A stretch of DNA of 64,000 bases. It comes from an uncultured Aquimarina sp. Its GTDB lineage: Bacteria; Bacteroidota; Bacteroidia; Flavobacteriales; Flavobacteriaceae. The stretch's first letter is position 1. Every line of letters starts with the position of its first letter. Below the pieces are notes generated by a model. That model was not told the origin of the DNA and ran no database searches. It worked only from the letters and a program-made list of their open reading frames with translations. Position numbers and translations under genes: made by a program. The stretch lies in NCBI GenBank assembly GCA_947501475.1, contig CANMWA010000008.1, positions 1 to 64,000 on the forward strand, given 5' to 3'. Positions 63,707 through 64,000 of the stretch are shown here, piece after piece.

Positions 63707-64000
63707 ATGAACAAGTTACTACTTTCTCTATTTTTAATAATGTCGTCTGCATTATTTGCACAATTACCACGTGATTTACTTACATCAACACAAAGAGTTT
63801 CTACTTTTGATGAATATGATGGTTCTATATATATGAAATCCAGATATAAAGAATCTAGCATCATTGATGAGAAAAAAGGCTCATTTGATGCAAAGTTAAA
63901 ATATAACATCTTTTCAGATGCTTTAGAATACAATCAAGGTTCTAAACTATTCGAAGTTCTTAAAAGCCCAACAGTTCATGCAAGAATTGATGGAGACTAC
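63707..64000 (+). CDS. Secreted protein, 5' part (continues beyond window)
   Basis: 98 codons open to the edge. Signal peptide MNKLLLSLFLIMSSALFAQ, then LPRDLLTSTQRVSTFDEYDG and a strand-rich lysine-containing region. Start ATG 63707. Family not determinable from this fragment. Confidence 0.75.
   Translation, partial: MNKLLLSLFLIMSSALFAQLPRDLLTSTQRVSTFDEYDGSIYMKSRYKESSIIDEKKGSFDAKLKYNIFSDALEYNQGSKLFEVLKSPTVHARIDGDY

Noticed and set aside
63697..63933. Minus-strand frame at the right edge
   Set aside because: The plus strand carries a clear signal-peptide gene there (63707 onward), so this is a shadow.

Overview
The window is AT-rich chromosomal DNA from a member of the Bacteroidota, almost certainly a Flavobacteriaceae-type marine bacterium; an Aquimarina-like genus is my guess, from gene content only. 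The support is a type IX secretion sorting domain, a PorP/SprF protein, a folK-deoxynucleoside kinase fusion, the CBS-nadK-DUF6089-uppS-bamA-ompH-ompH-murI cluster, Bacteroidota-type promoter motifs (TAnnTTTG) and few Shine-Dalgarno sequences.

Bases 1 to about 12,900 are an accessory island. It holds the C-terminal end of an RHS-repeat protein with a variable toxin tail and a small immunity gene; a second, headless RHS core with a different tail plus two candidate immunity genes; and then a run of small orphan, immunity-like genes. Between them lie broken pieces: the 3' end of an XRE regulator, an RHS toxin-tail remnant, a truncated kptA (tpt1) copy, and a DUF4291 N-terminal fragment. Many junctions carry one palindromic or GC-rich repeat family (core GCGGGAGCGGGG). 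One copy forms a complete 222-bp MITE-like element with 35-bp terminal inverted repeats (5131..5352), and a nearly identical 185-bp partial copy lies 1.1 kb upstream, so one gene is bracketed by direct repeats. Three RNA-related genes (DUF4291, a DEDDh exonuclease, and a KptA with an extra C-terminal domain) end the island, and the kptA stop codon lies inside a repeat copy. tRNA-Leu(UAA) and tRNA-Gly(GCC) mark the boundary with the core chromosome.

From about 12,900 to the end the content is mostly conserved core: mutS, a TrmH-family methyltransferase, a secreted M43-like metalloprotease with a type IX sorting signal, an M19 dipeptidase behind two heptamer microsatellites, folK-dNK, a queuosine-precursor transporter, a large AsmA protein, a beta-helix-type secreted protein, a LysE transporter, a PLP decarboxylase, DUF2797, a GH3 protein, tig-clpP-clpX, a FadL porin with an SGNH lipoprotein, an alpha/beta hydrolase, pdxJ, the envelope-biogenesis cluster ending in murI, a LytS/LytR-type two-component pair, a VWA-rhodanese pair, an MBOAT/SGNH acyl-transfer pair, PorP/SprF, an Nfu protein, dodecin, and a DUF255 thioredoxin-fold protein. 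The window ends inside a secreted-protein gene.

The most novel material is the left island, where a MITE-like repeat family coincides with the breakpoints of toxin-tail, immunity and RNA-processing cassettes. The microsatellite-fronted dipeptidase is the best candidate for length-variable expression.
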